This document shows, in pieces, positions 33,382 through 42,018 of a stretch of 64,000 bases of DNA. The position numbers and the translations under genes are program-made. The notes beneath the pieces were generated by a model. That model saw nothing but the letters and a program-made list of their open reading frames with translations. It was not told the DNA's origin and ran no database searches. The DNA comes from Paracoccus aminovorans (GTDB lineage Bacteria; Pseudomonadota; Alphaproteobacteria; Rhodobacterales; Rhodobacteraceae). How positions within the stretch are numbered: the stretch's first letter is position 1; the number at the start of each line of letters is the position of its first letter. The DNA lies in the NCBI RefSeq assembly GCF_001546115.1, contig NZ_KQ955209.1:317311-381310 (forward strand), read 5' to 3'.

Positions 33382-33939
33382 ATGACCGATCCATTCCGCC
33401 GCCTGCTGGGCGTGCTGCTGCTTTTGGCGCTGGCCGCCTGCGCCCAGACCGACAGGGCCGCGCAGCGAGCCCAGGCGGAGCCCGGCGCGCCGCTGGACAC
33501 GATGACCGATCCGGCGACCGGCCAGCCGGTGATCCGCGGCCCGGTGCTGACCGGGACCGCGCCGCGCACCCCGGGCAAGACCAGCGGCATCTCCTCGATC
33601 GGCGCGCCGGCGTCGCAGGGGGCCGAGGCGCTGAACACCACGACCCGCAGCGAACGCCAGCAGGCCGCCGCCGCGCCCTCGGGGGGCGAGCGCCGGCTGG
33701 GCACCACCATCGCCTCGCTGGGCGATCCGTCGCAGCCGGGCTTCTGGGTCAAGACGCCGCTGGTGCAGTCGGAAACCCAGGGCCGGATCGTGAATCCGGC
33801 CAATGGCAAATCCGCCAAGGTGCGGCTGATCCCGCTGGGCGGCGCGGCGGGCGGCGGCAGCCAGGTCTCGCTGCCGGCCCTGCAGCTGCTGGGCGTCAGC
33901 CTGACCGACCTGCCGGCCATCGAGGTGTTCGCCGGCTGA
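33382..33939 (+). CDS. Putative lipoprotein, unknown function
   Basis: 185 residues with a lipoprotein signal, lipobox LALAAC (Cys about residue 20), and a Pro/Ala/Thr-rich mature part, including ATGQPVIRGPVL and WVKTPLV. Start ATG with GAGGGGG just upstream. I know similar short lipoproteins in Rhodobacteraceae, for which no function is assigned. The small gene downstream starts 83 bases after its stop. Confidence 0.8.
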   Translation: MTDPFRRLLGVLLLLALAACAQTDRAAQRAQAEPGAPLDTMTDPATGQPVIRGPVLTGTAPRTPGKTSGISSIGAPASQGAEALNTTTRSERQQAAAAPSGGERRLGTTIASLGDPSQPGFWVKTPLVQSETQGRIVNPANGKSAKVRLIPLGGAAGGGSQVSLPALQLLGVSLTDLPAIEVFAG

Positions 33940-34022
33940 TGAGGACTGTTTTCCGCTCCTGCGATGCGCGGCGGGAACATCGCCCGGCGCTGCCGGTTGA
34001 TCCCATCATCCTGGAGGCGGAC

Positions 34023-34184
34023 ATGACCAAGAAGCCAGACCGGACGACCTATCCCGCAGAGATGGAGGAGGAGCGCAAGGAGCCTGATGGACCGGGCCAC
34101 GACAAGCCGAAGCCGTCGGATGCGCCGCCCTCGAGCATTCCCACGGATGTGGGGAAAACCAACAGGGTGAAGCCCAAGGATTGA
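34023..34184 (+). CDS. Small charged protein of 53 residues
   Basis: ATG 34023 has GGAGG six bases upstream. The product is hydrophilic, rich in Lys, Glu, Asp and Pro, with a KPKD C-terminus, and is probably disordered. No cysteine, membrane helix or known domain. Good ribosome site and position after the lipoprotein support coding; confirmation would need proteomics. Confidence 0.6.
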   Translation: MTKKPDRTTYPAEMEEERKEPDGPGHDKPKPSDAPPSSIPTDVGKTNRVKPKD

Positions 34185-34388
34185 CGCCACCGGCGGCCGC
34201 CAGTGCGGCGCTCGGGATGGGATTGCGCCTTCTGCAAAAGCCCCGGGCAAGAGGCTGGGACGGCTGGAGCGAGGGGATCTCGCGAGCTTGGCGTGACTGT
34301 TCCGGGCAGTCCCGAGGGGCCAGGGTTGTTACTGAAGCGCAGGCCGGGGCAGGCAGTCCCCGAGAGAGAAGCACGTAGCTCTCGTTCC

Positions 34389-34456
34389 CGGCGATTGGCC
34401 GGACCCTGCGACTGGCCAGGCCATGCGACCGGCCAAGCGTTGCGACTGACCAGGCC
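34389..34456 (+). repeat. Four tandem copies of a degenerate 17-bp unit
   Basis: Successive units are CGGCGATTGGCCGGACC, CTGCGACTGGCCAGGCC, ATGCGACCGGCCAAGCG and TTGCGACTGACCAGGCC. The core TGCGAC-TGGCCA-G recurs with a strict period of 17 without gaps. Confidence 0.85.
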
Positions 34457-34678
34457 GCCTGATCCGAAGCGGACGGCTCGGCCCATTTCCGAACCCGGCG
34501 CGGCTGGACAGCAAAGGCACGGATGCGAAGCCTATACCGGAGCAGCCGCCGCCTTCGCTGCGACCCGAACGGCCCTCGATAGCTGCCGGTTTCCCCGGAT
34601 TGAAAGCCGACACATGAACCGTGGCGACGGACGAACCGCCATGTCCGCAAACCGCGCCTTCGCCGTGCCCCGGCACAG

Positions 34679-34705
34679 GAAAAGGGCCGCGTCGCCGCGG
34701 CCCTT
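34679..34705 (-). terminator. Rho-independent terminator of acnB
   Basis: Perfect 10-bp stem AAGGGCCGCG (34682-34691) with CGCGGCCCTT (34696-34705) and tetraloop. On the minus strand the stem runs into TTTTCC, 21 bases past the acnB stop. Confidence 0.9.
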
Positions 34706-34726
34706 CCCGTTTTCCATCGCAATCGT

Positions 34727-37516
34727 TCAGAAATGCACCGACCGCGCCAAGCCGGGGTTTTCCAACGGCGGGGCAAAGCGGGTCAGCTCGATCCCCTCGA
34801 CGGCGGTCTTGTATTCCTCGGCGCTCGGCGTGCGCCCCAGGATCGCCGACAGCACCACCACCGGCGTCGAGGCTAGCAGCGATTCGCCCTTCTTCTCGGC
34901 GGTGTCCTCGACCACGCGGCCCTGGAACAGCCGGGTCGAGGTGGCCAGCACCGTGTCGCCCTTCTCGGCCTTTTCCTGGTTGCCCATGCACAGGTTGCAG
35001 CCCGGGCGTTCCAGATACAGGATGTTCTCGTATTCGGTGCGGGCCTTGCTCTTGGGCGCCAGGTCGTCGAATTCGAAGCCCGAGTATTTCTGCAGGATCT
35101 CCCAGTCGCCCTCGGCCTTCAGCTCGTCGATGATGTTGTAGGTCGGGGCGGCGACGACCAGCGGCGCCTTGAACTCGACCTTGCCCTGGGCTTTCTCGAT
35201 GTTCTTCAGCATCTGGGCCACGATCTTCATGTCGCCCTTGTGCACCATGCAGGAGCCGACGAAGCCCAGGTCGACCTTTTTCGTGCCGCCGTAATAGGAT
35301 ACCGGGCGGATGGTGTCATGGGTGTAGCGCTTGGACACGTCGGCGTTGTTCACGTCCGGGTCGGCGATCATCGGCTCGTCGATCAGGTCCAGGTCCACGA
35401 CGACCTCGGCGAAGTATTTCGCATTGGCATCGGGCGCCAGCGCCGGCCGCGCGCCCGAGCGGATCTCGGCGATGCGCGCATCCGCCTTGGCGATCAGGCC
35501 GCGCAGCGTGCCGGCCGGGTTCTCCATGCCCTTGTCGATCATGATCTGGATGCGCGACTTGGCGATCTCCAGCGATTCGATCAGCGTCTCGTCCTGCGAG
35601 ATGCAGATCGAGGCCTTGGCCTTCATCTCGGCCGTCCAGTCGGTGAAGGTGAAGGCCTGGTCGGCCAGCAGCGTGCCGATATGGACCTCGATCACCCGGC
35701 CCTGGAACACGTTGTCGCCGCATTGCTTCAGCATCTGCGCCTGGGTCGCATGGACCACGTCGCGGAAGTCCATATGCGGCTGCATGCGGCCCTTGAACGT
35801 CACCTTGACCGAGTCCGGGATCGGCATGGTCGCCTCGCCCGTGGCAAGCGCCAGCGCCACCGTGCCCGAGTCGGCGCCGAAGGCCACGCCCTTGGACATG
35901 CGGGTGTGGCTGTCGCCGCCGATGATGATCGCCCAGTCGTCCACGGTGATGTCGTTCAGCACCTTGTGGATCACGTCGGTCATGGCGTGATAGACGCCCT
36001 TGGGGTCGCGCGCGGTAATCAGGCCGAAATTGTTCATGAAGGCCATGAGCTTCGGGATGTTCTCCTGCGCCTTGCGATCCCAGACCGAGGCGGTGTGGCA
36101 GCCCGACTGATAGGCGCCGTCGACCAGGGGCGAGATGACGGTCGCCGCCATCGCCTCGAGTTCCTGCGCGGTCATCAGACCGGTGGTGTCCTGCGAGCCG
36201 ACGATGTTCACCCGCACCCGCACGTCGGAACCGGCATGCAGCACCTTGCCGGGGGTGACGCCCACGGCATTGGCGTTGAAGATCTTCTCGACCGCGGTCA
36301 GGCCCTGGTCCGGGATGCTGATCTCCTTGTTCGGGGCGAAGACCGGCAGCGCCTCGACGCCCAGGGTCTGCGCGGCAAAGGTCTGCAGCTTCTTGCCGAA
36401 GACGATGGCATAAGAGCCGCCGGCCCGCTGGAACTCCAGCCGCTGCGGCGTGAACGAGGCGGCGATGTCGACCAGTTCCTTGCCGGTCTCGTCGCGCAGC
36501 TTCCTGTTCTTCGCGTCGATGGTCAGGACGGTGCCGGTTTCGACCGAATAGGCCTGCTCCAGGATCGGATTGCCGTCATTGTTCAGGATCGGCTTGCCGT
36601 CCGGGCCGGTCTTCTTGACCCAGTTCTTCAGGTTGATGCCGATGCCGCCGGTCACGTCCACCGTGGTCAGGAAGATCGGCGAGATGCCGTTCGTGCCCGC
36701 GACCACCGGGGCGATGTTGACGAAGGGCACATAGGGGCTGGCGCGCCGGCCGGTCCAGAGCGCGACGTTGTTCACCCCCGACATGCGCGAGGAGCCGACG
36801 CCCATGGTGCCCTTTTCGGCGATCAGCATCACCCGCTTGTCGGGGTGCCGGGCCTGCAGCGCGACGATCTCGGCCTGCGCCTCGGGCGAGATCATGCATT
36901 GCCCGTGCAATTCGCGGTCCGAGCGCGAATGCGCCTGGTTGCCGGGCGACAGCAGGTCGGTCGAGATATCACCTTCGGCGGCGATATAGGTCACGACCTT
37001 GATCTCGTCCGGGGCCGGGGGCAGCTTGGTGAAGAATTCGGCCTTGGCATAGCTGTCCAGGATGTCGCGGGCGACCGGGTTGCCGGCCTTGAAGGCCTCG
37101 GCCAGCCGGCCCATGTCCGCGTCGTAGAGGAACACCTGGGTCTTGAGCACCTCGGCGGCCTGCCGGGCGATGGCTTCGTCGGTTCCCAGCGCCAGGTCCA
37201 GCAGCACCCCGACCGAGGGCCCGCCCTTCATGTGCGACAAGAGTTCGAAGGCAAAGGCCACCGTGATCTCCGGCACCACCGCCTCGCTCAGGATGATGCG
37301 CTTGAGAAAGCGCGCCTTGACCGCCGCCGCGCTGGTCGTGCCGGGCAGGGTATTGTAGATGAAGAATTGCAGAGAATCGGCCCGATACGGGTTGCCGGGC
37401 TGTTCGATCTGCGCGATCAGCTCCTGCACCAGGGCGCCGTCGTCGATGGGCTTGGGGTGCAGCCCGGTGGTCTTGCGCGTTTCGATCTCGGTTAGGTAGT
37501 CGGTGTACAAGCTCAT
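34727..37516 (-). CDS. acnB: Bifunctional aconitate hydratase 2 / 2-methylisocitrate dehydratase
   Basis: Isomerises citrate to isocitrate in the TCA cycle, and hydrates 2-methylaconitate in the methylcitrate cycle. 929 residues with the AcnB order: N-terminal HEAT-like domain, swivel domain, then catalytic domains. Motifs HSRSDRELHGQCM and, at the C-terminus, the cluster cysteines in RPGCNLCMGNQEKAEKGD. The start MSLYTDYLTEIE (ATG 37516) is preferred over long upstream extensions, which lie in non-conserved sequence. AcnB-type mRNA binding is known for E. coli; not visible here. Confidence 0.96.
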   Translation of the reverse strand: MSLYTDYLTEIETRKTTGLHPKPIDDGALVQELIAQIEQPGNPYRADSLQFFIYNTLPGTTSAAAVKARFLKRIILSEAVVPEITVAFAFELLSHMKGGPSVGVLLDLALGTDEAIARQAAEVLKTQVFLYDADMGRLAEAFKAGNPVARDILDSYAKAEFFTKLPPAPDEIKVVTYIAAEGDISTDLLSPGNQAHSRSDRELHGQCMISPEAQAEIVALQARHPDKRVMLIAEKGTMGVGSSRMSGVNNVALWTGRRASPYVPFVNIAPVVAGTNGISPIFLTTVDVTGGIGINLKNWVKKTGPDGKPILNNDGNPILEQAYSVETGTVLTIDAKNRKLRDETGKELVDIAASFTPQRLEFQRAGGSYAIVFGKKLQTFAAQTLGVEALPVFAPNKEISIPDQGLTAVEKIFNANAVGVTPGKVLHAGSDVRVRVNIVGSQDTTGLMTAQELEAMAATVISPLVDGAYQSGCHTASVWDRKAQENIPKLMAFMNNFGLITARDPKGVYHAMTDVIHKVLNDITVDDWAIIIGGDSHTRMSKGVAFGADSGTVALALATGEATMPIPDSVKVTFKGRMQPHMDFRDVVHATQAQMLKQCGDNVFQGRVIEVHIGTLLADQAFTFTDWTAEMKAKASICISQDETLIESLEIAKSRIQIMIDKGMENPAGTLRGLIAKADARIAEIRSGARPALAPDANAKYFAEVVVDLDLIDEPMIADPDVNNADVSKRYTHDTIRPVSYYGGTKKVDLGFVGSCMVHKGDMKIVAQMLKNIEKAQGKVEFKAPLVVAAPTYNIIDELKAEGDWEILQKYSGFEFDDLAPKSKARTEYENILYLERPGCNLCMGNQEKAEKGDTVLATSTRLFQGRVVEDTAEKKGESLLASTPVVVLSAILGRTPSAEEYKTAVEGIELTRFAPPLENPGLARSVHF

Positions 37517-37593
37517 GACGATCCCTACGATGCAATGCCGATTGAGCAGGAACACCGGGTCGCGGTCAGGTCTGGCGGGCGGCGGCAAGCTCA

Positions 37594-37614
37594 TTGTATG
37601 CCGAGGTATACTAA
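37594..37614. promoter_or_regulatory. Inverted repeat upstream of acnB
   Basis: The sequence GTATGCCGAGGTATAC (37596-37611), flanked by ATT and TAA, is a near-palindrome 80 bases before the acnB start. Half-sites of the TTGTAT/ATACTAA kind resemble GntR-family operators; the neighbouring gntR gene is one candidate regulator. Function not shown. Confidence 0.35.
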
Positions 37615-37790
37615 ACCGCCCCGCCTCGCAAGAGGCTCGGCGCCGCTGATCGCGCCGCCGGGGCGGGAAAATCACGGATAAGCGCCGTTTCGGCGGCAGC
37701 GCGCCGGTCCCTGGCCCCGTGGCTCGGAAGGTGACGCCGATGCGCGCCGGCCCGGCTGCCCGTAAGACCGCGTCGCCCTGACCACCCGCC

Positions 37791-38447
37791 TCAGCCCGGA
37801 CTGACACCCCACCAATGCTGCGTGCGTTCGCAGTGATAGGCGATAGCCTCGGTGGTCGCGGCGCTGTCGCGGCGCTCCAGGGCAGCGATGATCGCCAGAT
37901 GCTCCTCCATCGCCGAGCGGACGCGCTCCTGCACGAAGGGCCGGACGCGCTGGAAGATCGCGATGCGGATGCGGTTGCTTTCGTAATCGGCGCGCAGCAT
38001 CGGGTTGCCCAGCCCGCGCGCCAGGAAGTCATGCAGCGACAGGTCGACCTGGATCGCCTGCGCCGACAACTCGGGCGTGCCGGCGCCGCGCGCGGTCTCG
38101 CGCATCCGCTCATGCGCCTGGCGCAGCGCGGCCAGCTCGCCGGCATCGAGGCCGCCGCGGATCCAGCGCCGCGCCCCCTCCTGGTCCAGCACCATGCGCA
38201 GGTCGAGGCTGTCGCGGATCGTCGCCGGCTCGGCCTCGAGGATCTGCACGCCGCGCTTGGGGATCACGTCCAGCCAGCCCGAGACCTGGCCGTGGCGCGT
38301 CGCCTCGCGCACGGCGGCGATGGGCACGCGCAGGATCTCGACCAGCTGCGGCATGGACAGGAACTGCCCGGCCCGCAACGCGCCCGAGCGCAGCGCCTCG
38401 GTCAGCGCCAGCAGCGCGCGCGTGTTCAGCATCTCTTCCTCGCCCAT
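37791..38447 (-). CDS. GntR family transcriptional regulator (FCD type)
   Basis: 218 residues from ATG 38447 (GGGAG upstream). An N-terminal winged helix (ALRAGQFLSMPQLVEILRVP, then AVREATRHGQVSGWLDVIPKRGVQI) is followed by an all-helical FCD ligand domain with metal-ligand-like HDFLARGLGN and CERTQHWW regions. It is divergent from an NCS1 permease and racemase gene, which it probably controls. An inverted repeat ATTCTAT-N12-ATAGAAT lies between. Confidence 0.88.
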   Translation of the reverse strand: MGEEEMLNTRALLALTEALRSGALRAGQFLSMPQLVEILRVPIAAVREATRHGQVSGWLDVIPKRGVQILEAEPATIRDSLDLRMVLDQEGARRWIRGGLDAGELAALRQAHERMRETARGAGTPELSAQAIQVDLSLHDFLARGLGNPMLRADYESNRIRIAIFQRVRPFVQERVRSAMEEHLAIIAALERRDSAATTEAIAYHCERTQHWWGVSPG

Positions 38448-38528
38448 GCTCCCGCCCAATCCTTCCCGCCAGATTCGCACCAGTCTAGCGCCTTTATTTT
38501 CAATTTATGCAGTAAGGTTATACCAGGA

Positions 38529-38554
38529 ATTCTATATAGACGCTTTCATAGAAT
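38529..38554. promoter_or_regulatory. Inverted repeat in the gntR/permease intergenic region
   Basis: ATTCTAT (38529-38535) and ATAGAAT (38548-38554) are perfect inverted arms separated by 12 bases, in the only AT-rich part of the region (38490-38590). It is a candidate operator for the divergent GntR protein. Clear -35/-10 pairs were not assigned. Confidence 0.5.
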
Positions 38555-38711
38555 AATATGTAACATTTTAGTTGCAAGCTCAGATATCGGGCTGCTCCGC
38601 CGCACTCCGGCGGCTGCCATCGGAACGGGAGGTAACCATGGCACCTGAGAATATGACGGCGCGCTGCCCCGCATATGGCGCGCGCAACCCCGCGGCGACA
38701 AGGGGATGACG

Positions 38712-40226
38712 ATGGACCAGAACATCCTGCGCGACAAGCAAGCGCATCATCACGGCGCCGCCCTGGATGAGGCGGTCCCGCCCGGGGTCTCGGCCAATCT
38801 TTACAACCGCGACCTGGCCCCGACCCTGAAGCAGGGCCGAACCTGGAGCGCCTACAACATCTTCGCCCTCTGGGCCAATGACGTGCACAGCCTGGGCAAT
38901 TATTCCTTTGCCATCGGGCTTTTCGCGCTGGGACTCGGCGGATGGCAGATCCTGGCCGCGCTGCTGTTCGGCGCGGCCTTCCTGTTCGTGCTGCTGAACC
39001 TGTCGGGCTTCATGGGCATCAAGACCGGCGTGCCCTTCCCGGTAATGAGCCGCATCAGCTTCGGCACCCGCGGCGCCCAGATCCCGGCGCTGATCCGGGG
39101 CGGCGTGGCCATCGTCTGGTTCGGCATCCAGACCTATCTGGCCTCGATGGTGCTCGACGTGCTGCTGATCGCGCTGATGCCCGGGCTTGCGCCGCTGGCG
39201 CAGCAGATGGTGCTGGGCCTGTCGGTGCTGGGCTGGATCAGCTTCACCCTGCTCTGGATCGTCCAGGTCGTCATCGCCTGCTACGGCATGGAAAGCATCC
39301 GCAAATACGAGGCCTTCGCCGGCCCGGTGATCCTGGTCACCTTCGTCGCGCTGGCGGGCTGGATGCTCTACAGCGCCGGCGGCCGGCTGCAATGGAGCCC
39401 GCCGAACCCGCTCTCCGGCGGCGCGATGTGGGCGCAGATCCTGGGCGGCGCCTCGCTCTGGGTGGCGATCTATGGCACCTTCGTGCTGAACTTCTGCGAC
39501 TTCACCCGCGGCGCCACCTCGCGCCAGGCGGTGGTGCGCGGCAATTTCTGGGGCATCCCGATCAACATGCTGATCTTTGGCCTGATCGTGGTGATCCTGA
39601 CCGGCGGCCAGCTGTCGATCGACGGCACGCTGATCCAAAGCCCGACCGACGTGGTGCAGAGCATTCCCAGCAAGCCGCTGCTGGTGCTGGCCAGCCTGTC
39701 GCTGCTGATCCTGACCATCGCCGTGAACCTGATGGCGAATTTCGTGGCCCCGGCCTTCGCGCTGGCGAACCTGTTCCCGCGTCACCTCGACTTCCGCCGG
39801 GCGGCGGTGGTCAGCGCGCTGATCGGCTTCGTCATCCTGCCCTGGAACCTCTACAACTCGCCCATCGTCATCGTCTATTTCCTGGGCGCGCTCGGGGCTT
39901 TCCTGGGACCGCTGTTCGGAATCGTGATGGCCGACTACTGGCTGATCCGCAAGCAGCAGGTCGACGTGCCGGCGCTCTACAGCGACAGCGCCGCCGGTCC
40001 CTATCACTATGTCAACGGCATCAACCCCAAGGCGATCCAGGCGCTGATCCCCTCGGCCGCGATCTCGCTTCTGTTCGCCTTCCTGCCGGCGCTGCATTCG
40101 CTGTCGCAATTCTCGTGGTTCATCGCCGCGGGCCTGGGGGCGCTGCTCTACACCCTGATCGCGCCCAAGGGCCTGACCTATGCCGACCGCGATGGCGAAT
40201 CCATCGCCGTCGCCACCAGCCACTGA
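38712..40226 (+). CDS. NCS1 family permease (allantoin/hydantoin/nucleobase transport)
   Basis: About 12 transmembrane helices in 504 residues. The N-terminal NRDLAPTLKQGRTWSAYNIFALWANDVH region and helix-1 WAND motif, and later FCDFTRGATS, fit the nucleobase:cation symporter-1 family, on the PucI/HyuP/allantoin side. The neighbour is a hydantoin or allantoin racemase-like gene, so a ureide substrate is likely. I prefer ATG 38712 because AAGGGG stands six bases upstream; ATG 38706 adds two residues. Confidence 0.88.
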   Translation: MDQNILRDKQAHHHGAALDEAVPPGVSANLYNRDLAPTLKQGRTWSAYNIFALWANDVHSLGNYSFAIGLFALGLGGWQILAALLFGAAFLFVLLNLSGFMGIKTGVPFPVMSRISFGTRGAQIPALIRGGVAIVWFGIQTYLASMVLDVLLIALMPGLAPLAQQMVLGLSVLGWISFTLLWIVQVVIACYGMESIRKYEAFAGPVILVTFVALAGWMLYSAGGRLQWSPPNPLSGGAMWAQILGGASLWVAIYGTFVLNFCDFTRGATSRQAVVRGNFWGIPINMLIFGLIVVILTGGQLSIDGTLIQSPTDVVQSIPSKPLLVLASLSLLILTIAVNLMANFVAPAFALANLFPRHLDFRRAAVVSALIGFVILPWNLYNSPIVIVYFLGALGAFLGPLFGIVMADYWLIRKQQVDVPALYSDSAAGPYHYVNGINPKAIQALIPSAAISLLFAFLPALHSLSQFSWFIAAGLGALLYTLIAPKGLTYADRDGESIAVATSH

Positions 40227-40241
40227 ACGGAGACCGTCGCA

Positions 40242-40967
40242 ATGCGTATCCTTGTCGTGAACGTCAACACGACCGAAACCATGACCCATGGCATCGCGGA
40301 GTCGGCTCGCAAGGCCGCCGCCCCGGGCACCGAGATCGTGGCTCTGACCCCGCGCTTCGGCGCCGAATCGGTCGAGGGCAATTTCGAGAGCTATCTCGCG
40401 GCGGTGGGGGTGATGGACGCGGTCATGCGCTATGACCAGCCCTTCGACGCGGTGATCCAGGCCGGCTATGGCGAGCATGGGCGCGAGGGGTTGCAGGAGC
40501 TGCTCGAGGTGCCGGTGGTCGACATCACCGAGGCCGCCGCCTCGACCGCGATGTTCCTCGGCCACAAGTATTCGGTGGTGACCACGCTCGACCGCGCCGT
40601 GCCGATGATCGAGGACCGGCTGAAGCTCGCCGGGCTTTACGACCGCTGCGCCTCGGTCCGGGCCAGCGGCATGGCGGTGCTCGAGCTGGAAACCCAGCCC
40701 GAGCGCGCGGTCGAGACCATCGTCGAGCAGGCCGCCGCCGCCGTCACCCAGGACCATGCCGAGGTGATCTGCCTGGGCTGCGGCGGCATGGCCGAGCTTG
40801 AGGCCAAGGTCCGCGCCCGCACCGGCGTGCCGGTGGTGGACGGGGTCGCGGCCGCCGTCACCATCGCCGAGTCGCTGGTGCGGCTGGGGCTGAAGACCTC
40901 GAAGGTGCGCACCTATGCCCCGCCGCGGCCGAAACGCATCACCGGCTTCCCGCTGGCCGGGCTCTGA
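40242..40967 (+). CDS. Asp/Glu/hydantoin racemase family protein
   Basis: 241 residues beginning MRILVVNVNTTETMT, the usual start of hydantoin and allantoin racemases. The second catalytic cysteine is present (Cys180 in ICLGCGGMAEL), but the position of the first, normally A-C-F in this family, is Gly75 (AVIQAGYGEHG). Either it is a racemase-like protein with a single base or it catalyses another step on ureides. It starts 16 bases after the permease stop, hence same operon. Confidence 0.85.
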   Translation: MRILVVNVNTTETMTHGIAESARKAAAPGTEIVALTPRFGAESVEGNFESYLAAVGVMDAVMRYDQPFDAVIQAGYGEHGREGLQELLEVPVVDITEAAASTAMFLGHKYSVVTTLDRAVPMIEDRLKLAGLYDRCASVRASGMAVLELETQPERAVETIVEQAAAAVTQDHAEVICLGCGGMAELEAKVRARTGVPVVDGVAAAVTIAESLVRLGLKTSKVRTYAPPRPKRITGFPLAGL

Positions 40968-40989
40968 CAGCGGCCTGTCCTGACCGGCG

Positions 40990-41036
40990 CCGGGCGGGGA
41001 ACCCCCCGTGCGGCGTCGCGATTCCGCCCGGGGTTT
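40990..41036 (+). terminator. Possible terminator after the racemase gene
   Basis: CCGGGCGG at 40990-40997 can pair with CCGCCCGG at 41024-41031 across a GC-rich loop, followed only by GGTTTC. No good T-tract, so assignment is weak. Confidence 0.35.
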
Positions 41037-41050
41037 CGGCTGCCGTGGGC

Positions 41051-41311
41051 TCAGCCCAATCCCGGCTCGGTGATCGTCAGGATGGCCCGCGCCAGCGCCA
41101 GCGCCTGTTCCAGCGGCAAGGCGAACTGATGCACCTGCGCCGCCGACAGCCGCGCGCCGGGCGGCAGGTCTTGCTGGCCATCGAAACGCAACAGCACGCA
41201 ACGCTGATCCTGCATCCTGGCCTCGACGGCGACGCTGCCGTGGGAAACAAGCGCCACCGGCTGCTCATCCTCGCAGTCGACGACGAATCCCTGGCTGTTG
41301 ATGCGGAACAT
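41051..41311 (-). CDS. Hypothetical protein of 86 residues
   Basis: From ATG 41311 with AAGGAAAGG upstream. The product is soluble and begins MFRINSQGFVVDCEDEQPVA; one further cysteine occurs in QRCVLLRFDG. Domain not recognised. It is convergent with the racemase operon. The good ribosome site and the lack of any better frame support it. Confidence 0.65.
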   Translation of the reverse strand: MFRINSQGFVVDCEDEQPVALVSHGSVAVEARMQDQRCVLLRFDGQQDLPPGARLSAAQVHQFALPLEQALALARAILTITEPGLG

Positions 41312-41497
41312 GTCGGTGCCTTTCCTTCGGACGCAGGACGGCAAGACCGCCGAACCGCCTATCTCCGGTTTCCCTGTTGATGCAACGCAGGATAAGCCCG
41401 CCGCGCCTGAATATCACATCGGTCGAAGGAAAAAAAACAGGGGATAGATGTCGTTAGGCCACGGCGGCGCCACGCGCACAGGTGGCGGAAATGGCAA

Positions 41498-41519
41498 AGG
41501 CAGCCCCGGGGGGCTGCCT
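41498..41519 (-). terminator. Terminator of the 65-residue Cys protein gene
   Basis: AGGCAGCCCC (41498-41507) and GGGGCTGCCT (41510-41519) form a very stable stem, followed on the minus strand by TTTGCCATTTCC. It lies 32 bases beyond the stop. Confidence 0.75.
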
Positions 41520-41551
41520 GCATCGGGCCGGAACGGCTGCCTGGCTGCCGC

Positions 41552-41749
41552 TTATTCGGCGGCGAACTGGGTCGCGAATTCCCCGCACCAGTCGTTCGAA
41601 CTGACCACCGGCCAGAAGCCGCGGCTGTCGGCATCCTTCTGGGTCACGGGCGGCTTGGCGCGGCACAGGCCGGCGTCGGCGAGCTGGCTGTCGGAATTGG
41701 CTGCATGGTTTTCGAAGAACGCGCATGCGCTGCACGAAGAATGGGCCAT
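41552..41749 (-). CDS. Small four-cysteine protein, possible metal or Fe-S binder
   Basis: 65 residues from ATG 41749. Cysteines: CSAC near the start (residues 6 and 9), GLCRAKPPV, and DWCGEF near the end. The order (CxxC, then GxCR-PP, then WCGEF) is that of a widespread family of small bacterial proteins whose function I do not know, and is reminiscent of the spacing in high-potential iron-sulfur proteins. It has its own promoter-like sequence and terminator. Confidence 0.72.
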   Translation of the reverse strand: MAHSSCSACAFFENHAANSDSQLADAGLCRAKPPVTQKDADSRGFWPVVSSNDWCGEFATQFAAE

Positions 41750-41818
41750 GGGGCTTCCTTTGCTTGCTGGTCCTGGATGGCTGGCTGGCGAAATGCTGGC
41801 TGGCTGTCTCTTGACCGC

Positions 41819-41847
41819 GATATAGGCGGCCCCCGCAGAAGCGTCAA
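41819..41847 (-). promoter_or_regulatory. Promoter of the four-cysteine protein gene
   Basis: TTGACG (41847-41842) and TATATC (41824-41819) with an exact 17-base spacer, on the minus strand, 70 bases before the start codon. One of the clearest sigma-70 promoters in the window. Confidence 0.65.
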
Positions 41848-41851
41848 TAGA

Positions 41852-41865
41852 AAATCGAACGATTT
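41852..41865. promoter_or_regulatory. Palindrome just upstream of the -35
   Basis: AAATCG-AA-CGATTT is a perfect inverted repeat in AT-rich DNA, five bases upstream of the -35 of the four-cysteine gene. The position suits an activator. The regulator is unknown. Confidence 0.45.
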
Positions 41866-41953
41866 CATATAGTTGACAGTTTATATCGGGCGCTTTCCCC
41901 TGACAGAAACAGTCGGATCGCCCGCGGCGGTCCGGCAACTCGGATCGGGATGA

Positions 41954-41983
41954 AAAACCGCGGCCGGATGACGCCCGGCCGCG
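41954..41983 (-). terminator. Terminator of the SDR gene
   Basis: CGCGGCCGG (41959-41967) pairs with CCGGCCGCG (41975-41983); on the minus strand this is followed by GTTTTTC. It lies 36 bases past the SDR stop. Confidence 0.85.
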
Positions 41984-42018
41984 CACCACTGACCAGCGGC
42001 AGGGCCCGCGCACAGAAC

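Larger units (their letters stand above)
34185..34726. other. Non-coding stretch between small gene and acnB
   Basis: 542 bases without a supportable gene. It holds a four-copy 17-bp repeat (34389-34456), several GC-rich inverted segments and, at the right end, the acnB terminator. The longest open frames on both strands are Arg/Pro/Gly-rich and lack ribosome sites. An unannotated small RNA is possible but no family could be recognised. Confidence 0.6.

Noticed and set aside
34389..34456. CRISPR-like repeat
   Set aside because: The units are adjacent without spacers and only 17 bp long; no cas genes are near.
34006..34776. Open frames on the minus strand between acnB and the 53-residue gene
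   Set aside because: Arg- and Pro-rich, no ribosome site, and they cross the acnB terminator and the tandem repeat.
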